Of a stretch of DNA of 51,890 nucleotides, positions 1 to 7,709 are shown one piece after another. Numbering within the stretch: position 1 is the first letter of the stretch; each line of letters begins with the position of its first letter. Source of the stretch: Clostridia bacterium (GTDB lineage: Bacteria; Bacillota; Clostridia; Christensenellales; Aristaeellaceae); assembly GCA_017509255.1 (NCBI GenBank), contig JAFWQA010000012.1, positions 1 through 51,890 of the forward strand. The letters are read 5' to 3'. The translations under genes and the position numbers were made by a program. Below the pieces are notes generated by a model. That model searched no databases. It was not told where the DNA came from and saw nothing but the letters and a program-made list of their open reading frames with translations.

Positions 1-612
1 AGGTCGCTGCCTTGCCCGGAACTGTTTCCTCGGTATGTCCCGTTGCGGGTATGGTCTCCTGCGCCGTCAGTACCTCGCCGCAGACAGAGCAGATCTTTCC
101 GTCCGTCAGACCGTCCTCCGTGCAGGTCGCTGCCTTGCCGGGGACCGTCTCCTCAGTGTGTCCGGTCGCGGGGATGGTCTCCTGCGCCGTCAGCACCTCG
201 CCGCAGACAGAGCAGATCTTTCCGTCCGTCAGTCCGTCCTCCGTGCAGGTCGCTGCCTTGCCCGGAACTGTTTCCTCGGTATGTCCCGTTGCGGGTATGG
301 TCTCCTGCGCCGTCAGTACCTCGCCGCAGACAGAGCAGATCTTTCCGTCCGTCAGCCCGTCCTCCGTGCAGGTCGCTGCCTTGCCCGGAACTGTTTCCTC
401 GGTATGTCCCGTCGCGGGTATGGTCTCCTGTGCCGTCAGCACCTCGCCGCAGACAGAGCAGATCTTTCCGTCCGTCAGTCCGTCCTCCGTGCAGGCCGCA
501 GCCTTGCCGGGGACTGTCTCCTCTCTGTGCCCCATGGCAGGAAGCCGGTATTTCAGCACATGCCCGCATTGGACGCAGCGGTACTGCGCCAGTCCGGCCT
601 CCGTGCATCCGG
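1..612 (-). repeat. 123-bp in-frame tandem repeat array
   Basis: The phrase TGCAGG recurs at 121, 244, 367 and 490, an exact 123-bp period (41 codons), and the sequence at position 1 is in the same phase, so four full units are in the window and the array continues beyond it. The units are nearly identical at DNA level. The most N-terminal unit, about 490-604, is shorter (about 114 bp) and much more diverged, as expected if the array grew from the other end by unequal crossing-over. Confidence 0.9.
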
Positions 613-1264
613 CCTCCACATAGCTGATCCGCCGGGTGTCATGCTCGGTGCAGATATCCGGGTTTTCCGTTCTGTCCGTGGTCTCCGGCAGTTCCTCTGC
701 TTCCGTCTCCGCCTCCGCCGGCAGGGCATATCCGTTTTCATCGAACACATAGACCTGCCCGCCGATCCGCAGCGCCGCGGATACGGCCATCTGCCCGGGG
801 ATCAGCCCGGCAGCGGCATCGGTGGCGTAAAACCGGAGCCTTCCGTCCGCCGTTTCCTCAAAGCCGTAATGCAGCACCGGCGCCTCCGCCGGAGCGAAAA
901 GGAACTCACCCTTTCCCTCCACGGCCGCGTGGCCGCCGACGGCCAGCATCGTCCCGTCCTGCAGCTCGGTCACGGCCGTGATCCCCTGATCGGTATAGAC
1001 CAGCTGCGCGGCCACCAGAACGAAGGCCGCGTTCTCCGGATCACGGAAGGCAGCGTCCGTTTCGGGGCAGACCGGGGCGCTGTCCAGCACCCGGGCTGCC
1101 GTCTCCGGATCCGCCGGGATCAGCAAGGCCGCCTGCTCCTCCGGCAGCGTGGCCGGATCGACGGCAACCAGCACCGTCTGAAGCGCATCCTCCTCCGCCT
1201 GTGCGAACGGCAGGGCAAACAGCAGCAGAACAACTGCCAGCAAAACAGGGAATGCTCTCTTCAT
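1..1264 (-). CDS. Secreted protein with 41-residue CxxC tandem repeats, 3' end outside window
   Basis: The gene starts at the ATG complementary to 1262-1264, behind a good ribosome site (AAGGAGG about 10 nt upstream), and stays open to the window edge, so only the first 421 codons are seen. Residues 1-22 are a classic signal peptide (MKRAFPVLLAVVLLLFALPF, then AQA before EE). Residues about 25-200 form an acidic region of no recognised family. From about residue 215 to the edge come repeats of the type ETVPGKAATCTEDGLTDGKI-CSVCGE-VLTAQETIPATGHTE, each with a lone Cys and a CxxC pair. Such repeats occur in secreted surface proteins of gut Clostridia, often near LRR domains; their function is not known to me. 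It is likely an exported or wall-associated protein. The C-terminus and any anchor are not visible. Confidence 0.85.
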   Translation of the reverse strand, partial: MKRAFPVLLAVVLLLFALPFAQAEEDALQTVLVAVDPATLPEEQAALLIPADPETAARVLDSAPVCPETDAAFRDPENAAFVLVAAQLVYTDQGITAVTELQDGTMLAVGGHAAVEGKGEFLFAPAEAPVLHYGFEETADGRLRFYATDAAAGLIPGQMAVSAALRIGGQVYVFDENGYALPAEAETEAEELPETTDRTENPDICTEHDTRRISYVEAGCTEAGLAQYRCVQCGHVLKYRLPAMGHREETVPGKAAACTEDGLTDGKICSVCGEVLTAQETIPATGHTEETVPGKAATCTEDGLTDGKICSVCGEVLTAQETIPATGHTEETVPGKAATCTEDGLTDGKICSVCGEVLTAQETIPATGHTEETVPGKAATCTEDGLTDGKICSVCGEVLTAQETIPATGHTEETVPGKAAT

Positions 1265-1303
1265 AAAGCGTTTCCTCCTTATCATGGGCGTCATGTCAGG
1301 GTA

Positions 1304-1513
1304 TCAGCAGAGACGGTTCCCGTTGACAGCTTTCTCCGGTTGTTTCTTCTTCCCGATCCTTTCAGACAGCGGGAAAGCCTCCGGGTAAACGCCGATGATC
1401 ACAAGAATGATCAGGGTATAGCGCGCCGTGCGGATGAGGTATGCCGGCAGGGCCCCGCAGGCGGTTGCCTTTCCGCAGGAGAACAGGATCGCCGCGCTGA
1501 GCGGCACGAACAC
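1304..1513 (-). pseudogene. Remnant of a small membrane-protein gene
   Basis: The 69-codon frame encodes a hydrophobic stretch (LIRTARYTLIILVIIGVYP) typical of one membrane helix with a basic tail. Its own ATG has no ribosome site. A plausible start, ATGAAAACCGTGAAACAT at about 1515-1532, lies just upstream in another frame, so a single frameshift would join the two parts. The last codons fall inside a repeat motif that recurs near 1690. I do not recognise the family. The most economical reading is a decayed or truncated gene; chance is also possible. Confidence 0.35.
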
Positions 1514-1624
1514 GGCGCGAAGTATGTTTCACGGTTTTCATTTTCCCCTCAGTCTTCGTACCGAACGAATCAGTTTATGTATGCTTATATCGACCTCATC
1601 CGGTCCTCTTTAGTTATTATATCA

Positions 1625-1660
1625 TATCTCCCGAAACAAAAAAACCCCGGAGGGCTTAAT
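1625..1660 (-). terminator. Possible terminator after the DUF3267 gene
   Basis: On the minus strand a short GCCCTCCGGGG element is followed by seven T residues (complement of the A-run near 1638). The stem is short, so this is weak evidence despite the good T-tract. Confidence 0.4.
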
Positions 1661-1720
1661 TTCCCGGTGGGTACCGACGTGCCGGCGGAGACGGTTCACG
1701 TTGACGGCTTTTTCCGTTTC

Positions 1721-2305
1721 TCACCGGGACTTCGGAACGTAAAAGGTCTGCTTCGGTCCGGTGTCCCGCATGAGCGTGCGGGGATCCCGGAAGCGGAACA
1801 GATACAGGAATGTGTCATAAAGGTCGCCCGAGCAGCTGCCGATGTGGATCCCCAGGGCGACAGCCGCCAGAAACTTGTCCCAGGGAGCCTGCAGGATTGC
1901 CGTCAGCACGCCGAAGACGACCGTAAACACGCAGAAGGGGGCCAGCAGGGAGATCAGGGCAGCCCTGCGGTAAACATAGATATCCGGCACGCCGCAGTAA
2001 GCGACCGTCGGAGCAATGCCGAAGGTGAGCTTCCGGCGGGTCAGCAGCTTGTAGGCCGCGCCGTGCGTCAGCTCATGCAGCACCAGATATGCCAGAAGCC
2101 CGCCGATAAACAGCAGCACGCTGCTCACGGCAGGCGTATGCGCCCCGGATTCCCGCGGCCGGAGGATCAGCCACGCGGCGGCCACCGTCACGGCCAGAAC
2201 GGGCAGGCCCATGAGATTCAGCTTTATGCCGGTTTTCTGGTCCGCCGCGTCCACGGTGAATACCTCCCGATACCCTTCGGGAAGCTCTGTTTCAAAATGC
2301 TTCAT
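1721..2305 (-). CDS. DUF3267 family membrane zincin-like protein
   Basis: The 194-residue protein starts at the ATG complementary to 2303-2305, preceded by GGAGGAGGAACAGA. The longer frame reaching to 2467 runs into hisS and is rejected. Three or four hydrophobic segments are visible. One carries the zinc-protease-like motif HELTHG (in LVLHELTHGAAYKLL), the hallmark of the DUF3267 putative zincin family; a possible third ligand is not obvious. Homologues are multi-pass membrane proteins of unknown substrate, sometimes compared with site-2 proteases. The gene follows hisS by 91 bp on the same strand, with a hairpin between, and could be co-transcribed. The family call is fairly sure; proteolytic activity is inference. 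Confidence 0.8.
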   Translation of the reverse strand: MKHFETELPEGYREVFTVDAADQKTGIKLNLMGLPVLAVTVAAAWLILRPRESGAHTPAVSSVLLFIGGLLAYLVLHELTHGAAYKLLTRRKLTFGIAPTVAYCGVPDIYVYRRAALISLLAPFCVFTVVFGVLTAILQAPWDKFLAAVALGIHIGSCSGDLYDTFLYLFRFRDPRTLMRDTGPKQTFYVPKSR

Positions 2306-2358
2306 TCTGTTCCTCCTCCGCCTTTCCGCTTTCGTTACCGGATAGTTCTGTATAAAGC

Positions 2359-2393
2359 GGACCGGCACAGGCATTCTGTACCGGTCCTTTTTT
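2359..2393. terminator. Hairpin between hisS and the DUF3267 gene
   Basis: GGACCGG at 2359-2365 pairs with CCGGTCC at 2381-2387, with four further pairs inside. The T-run (2388-2393) lies on the plus-strand side, so a clean intrinsic terminator exists only for plus-strand, antisense transcription. For hisS mRNA the downstream side is only GCTTTATA, so termination would be partial. Confidence 0.55.
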
Positions 2394-2396
2394 CTC

Positions 2397-3659
2397 TCAG
2401 CGGTTGAAGACCTCCGTGATCTCGGTATACCCTTCCTCCGCCAGCTTTTCCTTCTGCATTTTGGCATTCTTGCGCCGGGTCTGCACCGTGACGGTGATCC
2501 CCTCAGCCCGCAGCTCCTGGGCCTTCCGGAAAACCTCGGTCAGCTTTTCGCCGTCGGCGCCCTTTTCCACCAGGAAGGCCTGCTTCCGTCCCTGCTCGGT
2601 CTTCAGTTCATTCAGGTGGTCCGTCAGGATGGTGATGATCCGCTCAAAGCCGATGGAGAAGCCGCATGCCGAAACGTCCACGCCGCTGAACTTGCCGATC
2701 ATCTGGTCGTACCGGCCGCCGCCGGCGATGGCGAAGCCGTACCCGTCCAGGGTGCACTCAAAGATGGTGCCGGTGTAGTAGCCCATGCCGCGGACCAGCG
2801 TCGGGTCAAACACTACGTCGACGTCCTCGCTGATCATGGCCCGGGCGCAGTTCAGCACAGTGTCCAGGTCCTCGGCGTATTTCGCGTCCAGGTGCCCGTC
2901 CAGCAGCTTTTCGCAGAACGGCTTGCAGGATCTGCCGTCGTTCGCCTGCGCGAACAGGGAAACGTAACGCTCCACGGCTTCCGGATCGTAGCCCTTCTCC
3001 GTCAGCTCGCTGCGGATGCCCTCCAGGCCGATCTTGTCATATTTATCCAGGATGATGAACACATCGCCGTAATCTTCCTCGGCAAAGCCGGCATAGTGTG
3101 CCATGCCGCGCAGGATGTGCCGGTCGCTGACGTGCACGGTGAACTTCCGGATCCCGATCTGCTCAAAGATCCGGCTCAGCGCGGCCGTGGTGGCTGCGAT
3201 CAGCTCGATCTCCGCCATGATGCTGTTCTCGCCCAGGATGTCGATATCGCACTGGGTGAACTGGCGGAAGCGGCCCTTCTGCGGCCGGTCAGCGCGCCAG
3301 ACGCTGCCGATCTGCAGCGCCTTGAAGGGCATGGGCAGCTTATCCGCGTTATTGGCGTAATACCGGGCCAGCGGCACCGTCAGGTCGTACCGGAGGCCGG
3401 AATCGCACAGCTCGCCGTCCTGCTGCAGCGCCTTTTCCAGCTCCTCGCCGCGCTTCTGGATCTTGAAAATCAGCTTTTCATTCTCCCCGCCCTGCTTGCT
3501 GGTCAGATTTTCGATATGCTCCATCGCCGGGGTCTCGATTTCGGAAAAACCGTACTTGCCGTAGGTTTCCCGGATCATGCCCATCACCTTCTGCCGCAGC
3601 AGCATATCCGCGGGCAGACAGTCTCTCATTCCCTTGACCGGTGTTTTGATAAAGTTCAT
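2397..3659 (-). CDS. hisS: Histidyl-tRNA synthetase
   Basis: This 420-residue class II aminoacyl-tRNA synthetase charges tRNA-His with histidine in the cytosol. Visible family signatures are the N-terminal KGMRDCLP, class II motif 2 (FRQFTQCDIDILG), the histidine-specific loop LVRGMGYYTGTIFE, motif 3 (GGGRYDQMIG through CGFSIGFERI) and a C-terminal anticodon-binding-like domain (about residues 325-420). The length is normal for the family. The start lies behind GGGGAAAAGAAA. It has its own promoter at 3724-3753 and no T-box-like leader is visible. A histidine-biosynthesis HisZ role is unlikely because the histidine-specific motifs are present. Confidence 0.93.
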   Translation of the reverse strand: MNFIKTPVKGMRDCLPADMLLRQKVMGMIRETYGKYGFSEIETPAMEHIENLTSKQGGENEKLIFKIQKRGEELEKALQQDGELCDSGLRYDLTVPLARYYANNADKLPMPFKALQIGSVWRADRPQKGRFRQFTQCDIDILGENSIMAEIELIAATTAALSRIFEQIGIRKFTVHVSDRHILRGMAHYAGFAEEDYGDVFIILDKYDKIGLEGIRSELTEKGYDPEAVERYVSLFAQANDGRSCKPFCEKLLDGHLDAKYAEDLDTVLNCARAMISEDVDVVFDPTLVRGMGYYTGTIFECTLDGYGFAIAGGGRYDQMIGKFSGVDVSACGFSIGFERIITILTDHLNELKTEQGRKQAFLVEKGADGEKLTEVFRKAQELRAEGITVTVQTRRKNAKMQKEKLAEEGYTEITEVFNR

Positions 3660-3723
3660 TTTCTTTTCCCCTGCTTTTGTCTTTCTTTCCCGATATTTCC
3701 GGGTTCCGCCCCGAAACGTGCGT

Positions 3724-3753
3724 ATCTTAACATACCCCGCAAAGCCTTGTCAA
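3724..3753 (-). promoter_or_regulatory. hisS promoter
   Basis: On the minus strand TTGACA (complement of 3748-3753) is followed after 18 bp by TAAGAT (complement of 3724-3729), about 65 bp before the hisS start. Confidence 0.6.
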
Positions 3754-3808
3754 TCAACCGGAACAGAGGGACGGGTCTTCTGTCCCGCTCCGTCCCCCGG
3801 TCCCCGCC

Positions 3809-4738
3809 TCAGATTTCCCCCGCCGCGAACAGGTTGTCCTTCCCCATGCCGCAGACGTAGGGGCTGGAATCATACCGATAGCAGAAATCCAGGAAGTCCG
3901 CCTTCTGCTCCGGATCGTTCATGATCTTCACCAGGATCTCCCGCGGGAGCGTTCTGCCGTATGCCCCGGGGCCGCTGAGGGCGATATTCTTCACGCCGTA
4001 TTTTTTCAGGATCCCTTCCAGCTCATCCGGCAGGAAGGTATAGGTGATACACCAGGGCGTGCCGCCCTTTTCATACTCCGCGATCTCCGCGTCCCCGCCC
4101 ATCAGGCCGTCCGCATACAGCCTTTCGGCCGCCTGCCGGCTGAACCGGAAGCCGTCGATCATCTGCTCCCGGTGGTCCACGCACCACCGCACGAAGGGAT
4201 CGTCCGCCTTCTCGTCCAGGATGAACTGGTTCTTCTGCACCGGATTGGCCAGGTACGGCAGGCTGCCCAGCCGGCTGGAAACGCTCAGCATGATCCGCTT
4301 CCGGGCGATGCGGACCAGCTCTCCGATCACCTTTTCCTGATTCGGCCAGGTATAGGAGATCGGCGCGTCAAAGGACATTACCAGGTCAAAGGCTTTGTCC
4401 GGATACGCGCTCAGATCCTCCAGCGCGCCCTTCACAAAGGTCATCCGGTCCAGGACCCCTTCACGCTCCGCTGTTTCCCTTGCCTTGTCGATCATCGGCT
4501 GGGAAATGTCGAAATGCGTAACGCGGCATCCGCGTTTCGCCAGCAGGATGGAAAACCTGCCGCTCCCCGCGCCGCCGTCAAAAACTGTTTCAATGCCGTC
4601 CAGATGCTCCAGCAGTTTCCGCTGGATATGATCCTTCTGGATGATATCGTCGGTATAGGTCGCTTCCCGGCGGCTTTCCAGCTCTCCCTTATCCGGAAGG
4701 TTCCACTGCCGCTCCGAGATCTTCTGACTGTAATCCAT
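3809..4738 (-). CDS. Class I SAM-dependent methyltransferase
   Basis: The 309-residue protein has the glycine-rich SAM-binding motif I FDGGAGSGRFS (about residues 53-63), an acidic residue at the end of strand 2 (THFDIS) and the motif IV region FDLVMSFDAPISY, which mark a class I methyltransferase of Methyltransf_11/25 type. The substrate is unknown. The start has AGGAAGGATAAATAAG upstream. It lies 30 bp downstream of a GNAT-methyltransferase fusion gene on the same strand, and both proteins end in a similar tail (FAAGEI here, FIAGEIL there), so the two are probably co-transcribed and possibly related by descent or acting on the same molecule. Small-molecule rather than RNA methylation is only a guess. 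Confidence 0.8.
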   Translation of the reverse strand: MDYSQKISERQWNLPDKGELESRREATYTDDIIQKDHIQRKLLEHLDGIETVFDGGAGSGRFSILLAKRGCRVTHFDISQPMIDKARETAEREGVLDRMTFVKGALEDLSAYPDKAFDLVMSFDAPISYTWPNQEKVIGELVRIARKRIMLSVSSRLGSLPYLANPVQKNQFILDEKADDPFVRWCVDHREQMIDGFRFSRQAAERLYADGLMGGDAEIAEYEKGGTPWCITYTFLPDELEGILKKYGVKNIALSGPGAYGRTLPREILVKIMNDPEQKADFLDFCYRYDSSPYVCGMGKDNLFAAGEI

Positions 4739-4768
4739 CTTATTTATCCTTCCTGTCAGGGTCCCCGC

Positions 4769-6016
4769 TCACAGGATTTCCCCGGCGATGAACATCCCGT
4801 ATTCCTTCGGCACGCGCAGGATCCCGTTCACCATATTCCTTTCCAGCACGGCCAGCACCTTTTCCCGCGGCAGCCTCCGCAGCCCGCTCATTCCGGCAAG
4901 GGAAAAGATGTAGTCCGCCATATCCTCCGCGTCGGTGACCTCCAGCGAATCCTCGTACAGGCATCTCCGCACCTCCGGAAACACGGCCCGCAGCTTTTCC
5001 TCCCCGTTCTGCAGGGTAAAAAGGTCATTGACGGGTTCCGGAGCCTGATCCTCCGCAAACAGGCTGCCGATATACTCCATCATGCCGTGTTCGCCGTAGG
5101 TCGCGCAGTAGAAAGCCCCGTCCGGCTTCAGCACGCGTCTGACCTCCCGCAGGCCCTTCTGCAGATCCGGCACATGGTAGAGCATCATATTGGCGATGAC
5201 CGCGTCAAACGCCTGATCCTCAAATGGAATATCCTGGATATCGGCCGTGCGGTATTCGATCCCGTCCTGCCCGCGCAGGGTCTCCCGCGCTTTGTCCAGC
5301 ATGCCTTCAGAAAGGTCCGTCAGCACCAGCCGGCCGCAGCGGCGGATGATCTCCCCCTGGTTTGCCCACATCTCCCCGGTCCCGCAGCCGAGCTCCAGCA
5401 CGGACATGCCGTCCCTGATCCGGTAATGGGAGGTGATCCAGTTCCCGAAGCCCTGCTTGTTGGTGGAATATTTGCTGTGGATCGAGATCCGGGTATTCAG
5501 CCTGTCGGCTGTCTGATACTGTTTTTTCACCGCTGTGCTGTCATTGAGCCCGGCATCGCTGCCCGTCGCTTTTCCCAGGTCGAACCGCCAGACCTCCACC
5601 CTGCGATGCCCTTCCCCATACATATTGTGCCATTCCGGCACGTCCGCCGTTTCCAGCAGCCGCCCGCCGGCCAGCTCGCAGGTCCGGGAGGAGGCCCTGT
5701 TCTCCGGATCGCAGGTGATGATCACGTACTCCAGCCCGTGCTTTTCCGCCTGCCGGAACAGGAGGGCGCAGGCCTTCGCGGCATAGCGGTGTCCCCTGTA
5801 AGTCTCGTCGATCCCGTACCCGATATTCCCTCCGATGTACAGCCTTTCGTTATGCCCGATCCGCAGATCGCATTGCCCGATCCTCGTCCCGTCCGCAAGG
5901 CAGACGGAAAAATAATAGGCGGGCACCCAGTCCTTCTCCGGCTGCGCCTCGCAGGTCCTCTCCAGCCTGAGCAGGACCTCATCGGTTTTCAGATCGTCCA
6001 CAGGGTAAAATTCCAT
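4769..6016 (-). CDS. GNAT acetyltransferase - SAM methyltransferase fusion
   Basis: The 415-residue protein has two catalytic modules. Residues about 1-165 are a GNAT N-acetyltransferase with the acetyl-CoA loop region DETYRGHRYAAKA and the C-terminal ENRASSRTCELAGGRLLE. Residues about 180-415 are a class I methyltransferase with motif I VLELGCGTGE, acidic LTDLSEGMLDKA and the motif IV to V part FDAVIANMMLYHVPD. The start has GCGGAGGAGACT upstream. The fusion suggests that one substrate is both acetylated and methylated, or that one half senses while the other modifies; the target cannot be read from the sequence. It is the first gene of a two-gene unit with the methyltransferase at 3809-4738 and diverges from the asparaginase gene. 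Confidence 0.82.
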   Translation of the reverse strand: MEFYPVDDLKTDEVLLRLERTCEAQPEKDWVPAYYFSVCLADGTRIGQCDLRIGHNERLYIGGNIGYGIDETYRGHRYAAKACALLFRQAEKHGLEYVIITCDPENRASSRTCELAGGRLLETADVPEWHNMYGEGHRRVEVWRFDLGKATGSDAGLNDSTAVKKQYQTADRLNTRISIHSKYSTNKQGFGNWITSHYRIRDGMSVLELGCGTGEMWANQGEIIRRCGRLVLTDLSEGMLDKARETLRGQDGIEYRTADIQDIPFEDQAFDAVIANMMLYHVPDLQKGLREVRRVLKPDGAFYCATYGEHGMMEYIGSLFAEDQAPEPVNDLFTLQNGEEKLRAVFPEVRRCLYEDSLEVTDAEDMADYIFSLAGMSGLRRLPREKVLAVLERNMVNGILRVPKEYGMFIAGEIL

Positions 6017-6120
6017 AGTCTCCTCCGCACGGATAAGATGAATAAGTATTTCTTTTTTCCAGTACGGCCTCCCGTTTTCCTGCCTGATCGGACGGAGGGA
6101 GGATGCTTTTTGTCCGGAAA

Positions 6121-6131
6121 CATGCTATAAT
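6121..6131 (+). promoter_or_regulatory. Extended -10 promoter of the asparaginase gene
   Basis: TGCTATAAT at 6123-6131 is an extended -10 element; no good -35 is visible 17 bp upstream. A second AT-rich TATAAT lies about 15 bp downstream. The start codon at 6188 leaves a leader of about 50 nt. Confidence 0.55.
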
Positions 6132-6187
6132 GGAAAATGAAATATAATGAAATATCCGGACTGAAAACAGGAAAGGAATGTGGAGAA

Positions 6188-7261
6188 ATGAAACGGATCC
6201 TCTGTTTGTTCCTGACGCTTTGCCTGATGCTTCCCGTTTTCGCGGCAGCGGAAACGGCTGTAACCGACACCGCGCCGACCGGAACGGCCGTGAGCCGTGG
6301 CCGGGTCGTGGTCCTGGCGACCGGCGGGACGATCGCCGGCGTCGGCGAGGCAGGAAAGACCGCGGGCTACAAGCCGGGTTCCCTGACCGCGGAGCAGCTG
6401 CTCGCCGCCGTGCCGGAGCTGGAGCAGGTGGCGGACATTGAGGCGGTTCAGGTCTGCAACGTCAATTCCGACGACATCACGGCGGAGGTCTGGCTGACCC
6501 TGGCGCACACCGTCAACGAAATGGCAAAGGATCCGGGCGTCACCGGGTTCGTGATCACCCACGGGACCGACACGCTGGAGGAAACGGCGTATTTCCTGAA
6601 CCTGACCGTAAAGACGGACAAGCCCGTGGTGATCACCGGGTCCATGCGCCCCTCCACTTCCATCTCCGCGGACGGCCCGATGAACCTGTACCAGGCGGTC
6701 TGCGTGGCAGCGTCCCCGGAAGCGGTCGGCCAGGGCGTGCTGGCGGTCTTCTCCGACCGCATTTATTCCGCGCGCTCCGTCACCAAAACGAGCACCTATC
6801 ACGTGACGGCGATCTCCGCCGGGGAGATGGGCGCCATCGGCGTCGTCCGGGACGGCGCGGTCTACCTGTATGAAACGCCCGGCAAAAAGCACACGACGGA
6901 AACGGAGTTTGACGTGGAGGGCCTGACGTCCCTTCCCCGGGTCTCCATCCTCTACTTTGCCGTGGACGCGGATCCCGCGCTGCTGCGGTTCGCCGCGGAG
7001 CATTCCGACGGCCTGGTCATCGCGGGTGCAGGAGCCGGCGAGTTCAGCGAGGCATATATCGCGGTCATCGGTGAACTGAGCATCCCGGTGGTCGTCAGCT
7101 CCCGGATCGACGACGGCGTCATCACCCGCGACAACCTGCTCTGCGAGGGCACGATCGCCGCGGACAACCTGTCCCCGCAGAAGGCGGCCATCCTGCTGCG
7201 CCTGGCCCTGACAAAGGGCGCCGGCGCCGAAGAGCTGGCCCGGATGTTCCTTGAGTATTGA
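6188..7261 (+). CDS. ansB: Secreted type II L-asparaginase
   Basis: The 357-residue protein hydrolyses L-asparagine (often glutamine too) to aspartate and ammonia. Both threonine active-site motifs are present: ATGGTIAG at about residues 44-51 and THGTDTLEETAYF at about 124-136, plus TGSMRPSTSISADG. An N-terminal signal peptide (MKRILCLFLTLCLMLPVFAA, then AE) indicates export, which fits type II enzymes. I place the start at 6188 because it gives the signal peptide directly and has GGAG just upstream; the frame is open back to 6137. The short spacing of that GGAG leaves some doubt. It is the first plus-strand gene before the hydrogenase maturation block, ending 52 bp before it, with no functional link evident. 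Confidence 0.9.
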   Translation: MKRILCLFLTLCLMLPVFAAAETAVTDTAPTGTAVSRGRVVVLATGGTIAGVGEAGKTAGYKPGSLTAEQLLAAVPELEQVADIEAVQVCNVNSDDITAEVWLTLAHTVNEMAKDPGVTGFVITHGTDTLEETAYFLNLTVKTDKPVVITGSMRPSTSISADGPMNLYQAVCVAASPEAVGQGVLAVFSDRIYSARSVTKTSTYHVTAISAGEMGAIGVVRDGAVYLYETPGKKHTTETEFDVEGLTSLPRVSILYFAVDADPALLRFAAEHSDGLVIAGAGAGEFSEAYIAVIGELSIPVVVSSRIDDGVITRDNLLCEGTIAADNLSPQKAAILLRLALTKGAGAEELARMFLEY

Positions 7262-7313
7262 GTCTTGCTATTCCCGCGGAAAAGGTTTATGATGCCATGG
7301 TGAGGTGTTGCCT

Positions 7314-7559
7314 ATGGAAACCCGGGTCGCTGTACTGAGCATTATCGTCGAAAACGCGGACGCGGTGAGCGAAGTGAACGCGCTGCTCCACCGTTTCGGG
7401 GATTATATCATCGGCCGGCTGGGCATCCCCTACCGGCAGAGAGGCATCAATATCATCTGCATCGCCATCGACGCGCCCAATGACGAGATCAACGCCCTGA
7501 CCGGCGCGCTGGGCCGCATCCGGGGTATCCAGGCCAAAGCCGCCTACGCCAAAGCCTGA
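7314..7559 (+). CDS. TM1266-type iron-only hydrogenase system regulator
   Basis: This 81-residue ACT-like protein (METRVAVLSIIVENADAVSE...) matches the small TM1266 family that travels with [FeFe]-hydrogenase maturation genes and is annotated as a putative regulator of that system. The DYIIGRLGIPYRQRGINII region with the alternating beta-alpha pattern is characteristic. I chose the ATG at 7314, with AGGTG 7 nt upstream, over the GTG at 7305. It is followed by a hairpin-T terminator and then hydF, so it may set the expression level of, or read out, the hyd block. The family call is reliable; the regulatory role is a family annotation and is not shown here. Confidence 0.85.
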   Translation: METRVAVLSIIVENADAVSEVNALLHRFGDYIIGRLGIPYRQRGINIICIAIDAPNDEINALTGALGRIRGIQAKAAYAKA

Positions 7560-7658
7560 CCCCCGCACAGCCGAATACCGCTCCGCATCCCCTGACGCCG
7601 AAACCGACACTTGAGGCGAAAGACAAGATGTAACAGCAGCTTCTGTTTGTTTGCGCTG

Positions 7659-7692
7659 CCGCTGTACCCTTGTCCGGGGTACAGCGGTTTTT
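7659..7692 (+). terminator. Intrinsic terminator/attenuator in front of hydF
   Basis: CCGCTGTACCC (7659-7669) pairs perfectly with GGGTACAGCGG (7677-7687) and is followed by five T. The hydF ribosome site (GGAGGAGG) begins only 5 nt later, so no promoter fits between them and hydF mRNA must read through this hairpin. Confidence 0.8.
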
Positions 7693-7709
7693 ATATGGAG
7701 GAGGAAACC

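Larger units (their letters stand above)
1265..1720. other. Intergenic region with gene remnant and degenerate repeats
   Basis: This 456-bp gap holds no convincing intact gene. It contains a short hydrophobic minus-strand reading frame (see 1304-1513), an AT-rich patch around 1555-1645, a possible minus-strand terminator at 1625-1660 and two related copies of a motif of the form GACGGTTC-n-CGTTGAC near 1312 and 1689. Confidence 0.5.

Noticed and set aside
1-612. CRISPR-like array
   Set aside because: The 123-bp units are contiguous, in frame with a signal-peptide protein, and have no variable spacers.
35-2407. A 790-codon plus-strand reading frame across several genes
   Set aside because: It is an antisense shadow of GC-rich coding DNA: it crosses the secreted repeat gene, an intergenic AT-rich patch and the DUF3267 gene, has arginine-rich low-complexity composition and no ribosome site.
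3660-3808. T-box or other amino-acid riboswitch before hisS
   Set aside because: The leader from the promoter is only about 60 nt and shows neither a T-box sequence nor a terminator hairpin.
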